Made by a program: the position numbers and the translations under genes
Assembly (NCBI GenBank): GCA_964019695.1
Contig: OZ026526.1
Coordinates: forward strand, 10,311,254-10,375,253
Length of the DNA: 64,000 nt
Direction of reading: 5' to 3'
Source: Loripinus fragilis
Lineage: Eukaryota > Mollusca > Bivalvia > Lucinida > Lucinidae
Shown: piece by piece, positions 58,621 through 64,000 of the stretch
Numbering within the stretch: position 1 is the first letter of the stretch
How the letters are laid out: every line of letters begins with the position of its first letter
The notes under the pieces: generated by a model
Told to the model about the DNA's origin: nothing
The model's database searches: none
The model's input: only the letters and a program-made list of their open reading frames with translations

Positions 58621-58869
58621 TCTTTCATCTCGCTACCCACTGTGTGCAAAGTATACCTGACGATAATACTTGTGAGGGCTTAAGGCAGTATATAGATAAA
58701 GAGAAAGAACAAAAAGTTTATAGGTTTGGGGAATGCTGTAACCAAAGCAACATTGTCCCATTGAATAGCTGCTATGAGTTTTGATTAAAGTAAGAGTAAG
58801 TCAATAATTTTAAGCAAGGATAGCTGTATTCGATTTAAATATGTTATGCTTCTAGATATGTATACAGCT

Positions 58870-58975
58870 ATGGTATATTCGAACGCTACAGTAGGTGTAT
58901 TCTTAGGCTACGCAGTAGCTGTATTCGTAGGCTTCCTTCGAATACAGCTACGAAGTAGCTCTATTCAAAGATAGC
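58870..58975. repeat. GTAGCTGTATTCG direct and inverted repeats
   Basis: Five variants of GTAGCTGTATTCGTAGGC in both orientations, including GAATACAGCTACGAAGTAGC, which folds on its neighbour. Confidence 0.65.
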
Positions 58976-59269
58976 CTTGTTGAACTTTAAATTTATCATT
59001 TCGTATGGTCAACGATAATATATTTTGGGTGCTTTCTGACGTGTGAATATAAAATGGTTTGTATGTGTCACACCTAAGAAGAACTTGTGTTAATTTTTTT
59101 CTCAGATACGAAAAATCGGCAGCAAATTCTCATACAAGTGAAAAATGGTACAAAATTCTCATACATGTGAAGAATTTATTGGTACTTTCTGGCATGGAAA
59201 GAATTGCTAAGTATTCGTCACATCTGTGACCTGGATTTTATTGTGCCTCCTGCAAAGCAAAACCGACAC

Positions 59270-60045
59270 ATAGGGAACCTGGGGATGGGGTCAATAGGTC
59301 AAAATTCAACTTTTTCAGCAGCAGCATGGTAGCAAATATTTTGCTCACAGACCCCTACCCAACTACCCCACCCCCAACCCTGGGGATTGGAGTCACTTGG
59401 TCAAAGGTCAACTTTTTCAGAACATGGTCACGTTATATATCAAATTAAAGATAATCACAAATGCAGCAACATGGTAGCAAATATTTTGCCCGCAGTCATC
59501 CCCGACGCTAAGGATGGGGTCAATAGGTTAAGGTTCAACTTTTTCAGAATATGGTCACGGTGCATATCAAATTAAAGAGAATCACGAATACAGCAACACG
59601 GTAGAAAATATTTTGCCCGCATACCCCCTCCCCCAGAACCCTAGGGATGGGACAATAGGTCAAAATTCAACTTTTTCAGAACATGGTCATGTTGCATACC
59701 AAATTAAATGGAATCACGAAATGAAGCAACATGGTAGCAAATATTTTGTCTGCAGATCCCCCCCCCACACACATACACTCGCCCCTGACCGGGCTAATAG
59801 GTCAAAATTCAGCTTTTTCAGAACATGGTCATGTTGCATATCTAATTAAATGGAATCACGAAATGCAGCAGCATGGTAGCAACTATTTTGCCTGCAGACC
59901 CCCATGTCCCTGACCCGGCCAATAGGTCAAAAGTCAACTTTTTCAGAACATTGTCATGTTGCATATCAAATTAAAGGGAATCATGAATGCAGCAACATGG
60001 AAACAAATATTTTGCTCGCAGACACGCCCCCACCCAAGGTGAACT
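59270..60045 (+). repeat. 102-142-bp minisatellite
   Basis: Six units anchored at CTTTTTCAGAACATGGTCA (59310, 59412, 59539, 59671, 59813, 59938). Each has AGCAACATGGTAGCAAATAT and a C-rich variable part that accounts for the length differences. Confidence 0.88.
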
Positions 60046-60184
60046 TAGGGGGCTGGAGAAATGGGATTTATGTTTTGTGATTTATGAGTTTTCTAAAATA
60101 ACCGTTGCCCGGGATATAAATTTGACATATTTGCCTTGTTTGACTTCTGTTTGGCAAGACAACACATCCTTATCTCGGAATTCT

Positions 60185-60610
60185 TGTGTGAATAATTGGT
60201 ACTTATTCCTCTTTCATGTGTGAAAAATTGGAACCAATTCATCTTACATGTGTAGAATTGGTACTAATTCCTCTTACATGTAAAAAAGTGGTACCAGCAC
60301 CTCACGCATGAGAAGAATTGGCACCAATTCCGCACTAAGAGAAGAATTGGTACCAATAATTCACACATGTGAAGAATCTCATTTTGATATATAGTTGCCT
60401 GTGACTTCTAACTATGGAATGCGTGCCAATGTAGAATGCAGCAGCTTTGTGGGGTACTTTATCGATGTGAGGAATTTGCATGATTGCAACATGAAATTTG
60501 ACTACGTGCATATTTCTCTCACATATGAAAGATATTGGTATGAAATCGGTGACGTATTGGTACCATTTAATCACGCAATGTGAGAATTGGTACCAATTCT
60601 TCGCCTGAAA
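60185..60610. repeat. Array of GAATTGGTACCAATTC palindromes
   Basis: About eight short units with the palindrome AATTGGTACCAATT (or TACTAATT) spaced 30-40 bases apart with ACATGTG-AAG. A gap of unrelated sequence at 60400-60520 splits it. Earlier diverged units lie at 59130-59190. Confidence 0.75.
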
Positions 60611-60912
60611 TTTACGAAGTGTAAAAATTACGGTTGAAAATAGCCCTACAACAACACTCCTTGTGCTAGTCAAGGTGAATTCTAGTGATAATTTTAAAGA
60701 CACTCACTTGCACACACCGTTCACGGCGTTGAAACTTTCTACAACCTACCCAATTCAAACAACCACGCCACGTGGCACGTAGAGGCAAAACAGTTATCTA
60801 AAATCTGTGATTTACACAGTTAATATATATATTATACTGTACAGTAATCACCTTCTCTATATAATGAGATATATACTACTATAAAAACACTTTGAAATAA
60901 TTAAAAACTTAC

Positions 60913-61000
60913 CTTTTGTCACAGAAAAAACTCCTTTTTTCGACCATCGTCAGACCTCGTGTCTTCAACAGCCTCCGAGTACTAAAGGTATGGCGTAGAC
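60913..61000 (-). other. Candidate 5' exon upstream of the CaaX gene
   Basis: On the minus strand a strong donor (GACAAAAG/GTAAGTTT) ends at 60913, following sequence free of obvious repeats. It may be a 5' UTR exon spliced to a site upstream of the ATG at 57147; TTCTCAATTTTAAAG ending near 57182 could be the acceptor. An ATG at 60947 (MVEKRSFFCDK) lies inside, so an upstream ORF or alternative N-terminus is also possible. The 5' limit is a guess. Confidence 0.3.
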
Positions 61001-61305
61001 AGCTAAAACTCTTCTCACAAAGAGCTTTAATGAATTGTTTATTAGCGATTTCTTTTCGAATTGCGTAAACATTTTCTCGAAAGAGTAATAATTATGTAAC
61101 AATACACGAAAATATCAAGACAATGCGACATAATAATAGCAAATTGCAATAACTTAATGCATCGTGTCGTGTTTTTTATTTGCTTTTTCAAGTAAAACAT
61201 ATCGAAAAGGTTGATATTAACGCGAGAAAAAATAAAATATTTAGCGCGAAAAACAGTCTTTTTCTGACGGATTTAAGTAGCAAGTGGTGGCGTATATACG
61301 CTTCC

Positions 61306-61442
61306 GTAGATAACTAACTCGTTATAACGAGATAACAAACTCGTAATAATGAGATAACTAACTCGTAATAACGAGATAACTAACTCGTTATTACGAGATA
61401 ACTATCTCGTTATTACGAGATAACTAGCTCATAATTATGAGA
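61306..61442. repeat. 22-bp palindrome array
   Basis: Same CTCGTTATTACGAG monomers as at 31420, with mixed orientation of the TATT/AATA centre. Confidence 0.85.
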
Positions 61443-62321
61443 TTACTTCTTTGGCACCAGGTGTCCTGGAAGTCTGCGACATGGTTAGAGACAGTAGCAG
61501 ACCAGTGCACTGAACTCGAGAAGGTTCGTAGAAGTCTAAACTGGTCTTAACCTGATTGGCACATGGAAATCATGGAAGTTTGTGACTTTCAAAGAGTCTG
61601 AATTGCTCTTGTGAGGGTCCATAGAGGTCACAACTTGTTTAAGCTTGTTTGACACGAGGGATTGCTATAAGTATGTGACTGTGTCAGGGATATTCTTATT
61701 GATTTCGGAGGGTCCATAGAGGTCGAAACCAGTCTTTAGTTCTTTGGCACCAGGGATCCAGGAAGTCTAACAGTCGCAGACCAGTGCAATAAATTCGAGA
61801 TGGTCCCTTGAAGTCTAAACTGGTCTTAACTTCTGACACAGTCACATGCTTACAGGAAAGCTTAAATGAGTTTTGACCAGTATGGACCCTCCCAAGAGAA
61901 ATGTACTGGGCTGGGATTCTCTGACAAGGAAATCCCACCCGAGGACCAGAGTAATTCGTCAGAAAGAAGGCTCTATCGAGATTCTGACCAAATTATTCGG
62001 GTCCGAGGGCGAGATTTCCTTGTAACAATACATCGTGGTGGATACAAATGTCATTATTCTCAACCCCCGGGGGCGGGGCATTAAGCAGGAATTTTACCAC
62101 AAATTTGGCCCTGCAGTGCGGCTTTAAAAAATGAAAAGTTAAAAGCCCCGCTATTCCCCGGCCCCAAGGGGCGGGTGATACAAATGACTTGAGCCTGATT
62201 ATTGGGAAAACTGTGTAAATAACTTGCGTCACATTGTAATTGCATTTGTGACGTCAGAAATGTTATGACGTCATTCAACAATGTGAGAATGACGTATTTA
62301 TACATAATATTTAGTGTTATA

Positions 62322-62500
62322 GGGAGCGCAGCAGATCAGTGGTAGAGTGCTTGACTCGAGACCTAGGGGCCGTGGGTTCGAGCCTTATAGGTGTCACTGC
62401 GTTGTGGTTCTTGAGCAAGACACATTTATCCTAGCTTAGTACTGGCTCAACCCAGGAAGATCCATCCCTTTTTAACTGAAAGATTGTTGATGGGACGTAT
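62322..62500 (+). mobile_element. tRNA-derived SINE
   Basis: GATCAGTGGTAGAGTGC (62334-62350) is a near-perfect pol III A box and GGGTTCGAGCC (62374-62384) a canonical B box, at tRNA spacing. A tRNA-unrelated body follows (TGAGCAAGACACATTTATCC). The 3' end is not sharply defined. It lies in the core of the Foldback-like element. Confidence 0.65.
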
Positions 62501-62692
62501 AGAATCAAATTAAACAGTTTTACCTAGATATTCTATAGAACATTTTGTCTTGAGCGATAAGTGGGTTATAGTCCCCTCCGTCAATCGGGTTAAGACCAGT
62601 TTAGACTTTAAGGGACATTCTCGAATTCATTGCACTGTACTGCGACTGTCTCTAACATTGTCGCAGACTTCCAGGATCACTGGTGCCAAAAA

Positions 62693-62890
62693 AGTTAGTT
62701 ATCTCGTAATTACGAGTTAGTTATCTCGTTATTACGAGTTAGTTATCTCGTTATTACGAGATAATTATCTCGTTATTACGAGTTAGTTATCTCGTTATTA
62801 CGAGATAATTATCGCGTTATAACGAGTTAATTATCTCGTTATTACGAGTTAGTTATCGCGTTATAACGAGTTAGTTATCTCGTTATAACG
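62693..62890. repeat. 22-bp palindrome array
   Basis: About nine monomers of CTCGTTATTACGAG type separated by TTAGTTAT or ATAATTAT; a few read CGCGTTATAACGAG. Confidence 0.85.
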
Positions 62891-62936
62891 AGTTGGTTCT
62901 CACTTTGTAGGTTAAGACTAGTTTTGACACTGTGGA

Positions 62937-62951
62937 CCCCCCCCCCCCCCC
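62937..62951. repeat. C15 tract
   Basis: Fifteen consecutive C in the right arm of the Foldback-like element. Confidence 0.9.
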
Positions 62952-63419
62952 GAGTTCAATGGACTGGTCTGCGACTGTTTCTGACACAGTTGCAGACTCC
63001 TAGGAATCTCCAGTGCCAAACAAGCTCAAACCAGTTTCGACCTCTATGACTGTTCCCGTGTTAAATGCACTGATGTCCGACTTTCTGTGTCATCTTCTCT
63101 CAGACTTCCAGGAATCCCTAGTGCCAGTCGGGTAAAACCAGTTTAGACCTCTAGGGACCCCTATATACTCGCAGATTTCCAGGATTCCCTGGTGCCAATA
63201 TGGCTAAGACCAGTTTAAGATCTCTATTTAAAGCCTCTAGGGAATTATTCAGTTCATGCACTGGTCTGCGGCTGTCTCTGACACTGTCACAGACTTCCAG
63301 GATCTCCAATGCCGAACACGTAAGACCAGTTTTGAGCTCTCTGGACTCCCCCTAGTCACAAGCACTTGTATTGGACTGCCCCTGATGCCATTGCAAACTT
63401 CAAGGAATCCCTGCTGCCA

Positions 63420-63655
63420 AATAATTATCTCGTAATAACGAGTTAGTCATCTCGTTATTACGAGTTAATTATCTCGTTATTACGAGTAAGTTTTCTCGTT
63501 TTTACGAGATAATTATCTCGTCATTACGAGATAAATATTTTTTTCTCGTTATTACGCCTTAACTTTCTCGTTATAACGAGTTAATTATCTCGTTATTACG
63601 AGTTTATTATCTCGTTATTACGAGTTAGTTATCTCGTTATAACGAGATATTTTTT
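63420..63655. repeat. 22-bp palindrome array
   Basis: About eleven monomers of the same type, some mutated (CTCGTTTTTACGAG), ending just inside the outer end of the Foldback-like element. Confidence 0.85.
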
Positions 63656-64000
63656 TTCTTTTTTAAAAGTGGACCTTCTAGGCTTTCGTATGGTAGTAAT
63701 ATAACACTATACAATAAAATCGATAAACCACTAGTGGTGTATGGATTCCATAACATAATGTAGAAGATGACAAAATCCTGATATTTTCACACCAAAAATG
63801 CATTTTTAATTAAATTTACTGTCATGTGATAAATTTAATCTATTATTCATTCTCCTGTATTATTGAATTAATAAAACTCGTTGCAAAAAAGATAAAATGC
63901 TCGGCAAGCCTTCTTTGCATTTTATCTTGTTCCTCAACTCGTTTAATAGTTCAATAAAACATTATCACTTATGTAAGATCTCTCTAATACATTAGCATCT

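Larger units (their letters stand above)
61255..63695. mobile_element. Large Foldback-like element with palindromic arrays
   Basis: Layout: outer end (61255-61305, AGTCTTTTTCTGACGGATTT and on), 22-bp palindrome array (61306-61442), about 90-bp subrepeats (61445-61860) with blocks like TTTGGCACCAGG and CTAAACTGGTCTTAAC. A core (61860-62580) follows, containing a SINE. Then come the subrepeats in the opposite orientation (GTTAAGACCAGTTTAGAC and on, 62580-63420), interrupted by array 62693-62890, then array 63420-63655, and an outer end at 63660-63695 (AGTGGACCTTCTAGGCTTTC). Long inverted ends built of short direct repeats are the hallmark of Foldback elements. No transposase frame is seen. Confidence 0.55.

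Noticed and set aside
61866..62084. 72-codon frame in the Foldback core as its transposase
   Set aside because: Too short, with no DDE or zinc-finger signature, and it is partly built from the 90-bp subrepeats.

Overview
The window is intron-rich, AT-rich eukaryotic DNA. It has GT/AG exon boundaries, long introns, microsatellites, Penelope-like retroelement debris and many short inverted-repeat elements. This fits a large repeat-filled invertebrate genome. A marine bivalve or other mollusc is my best guess, but that is an inference and I cannot name a species. No bacterial, viral or organellar gene layout is seen.

Only two spliced genes can be supported. (1) A plus-strand gene (coding exons 13421-21226) encodes a two-domain immunoglobulin-superfamily surface protein. 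Ig domain 1 lies in one exon and Ig domain 2 is split by an intron. A Thr-rich stalk and a short hydrophobic C-terminus that looks like a GPI signal or membrane tail follow. Its signal-peptide exon was not found. (2) A minus-strand gene (27490-57147) was assembled from five small exons whose phases all agree. It encodes a 185-residue acidic, helical-looking protein with no signal peptide, ending in a CaaX prenylation box (CTIL). I do not recognise the family. A possible 5' exon lies at 60913-61000. A plus-strand exon shaped like a signal-peptide exon (28691-28757) sits alone inside an intron of this gene. It has the same phase-1 exit that the missing Ig first exon needs.

Layout: 1-13 kb is repeats only, with a tandem duplication after a CA microsatellite, a 64-bp minisatellite and several foldback MITE families. 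13.4-21.2 kb is the Ig gene, its introns loaded with the same MITEs. 22-27 kb is MITEs and GT-rich arrays. 27.5-57.1 kb is the CaaX gene, whose introns hold Penelope-like (RT and GIY-YIG) fragments, a non-LTR RT scrap, a mariner-type nonautonomous element nested in a Penelope copy, an integrase-core pseudogene and several minisatellites. 58-61 kb holds more retroelement tail and minisatellites. 61.2-63.7 kb is a large Foldback-like element: long inverted ends made of 22-bp hairpin arrays and about 90-bp subrepeats. A compact relative of it lies in inverted orientation at 31.38-31.71 kb, inside the CaaX gene.

Most of the sequence is transposon-derived. The two genes show no functional link to each other beyond being neighbours.
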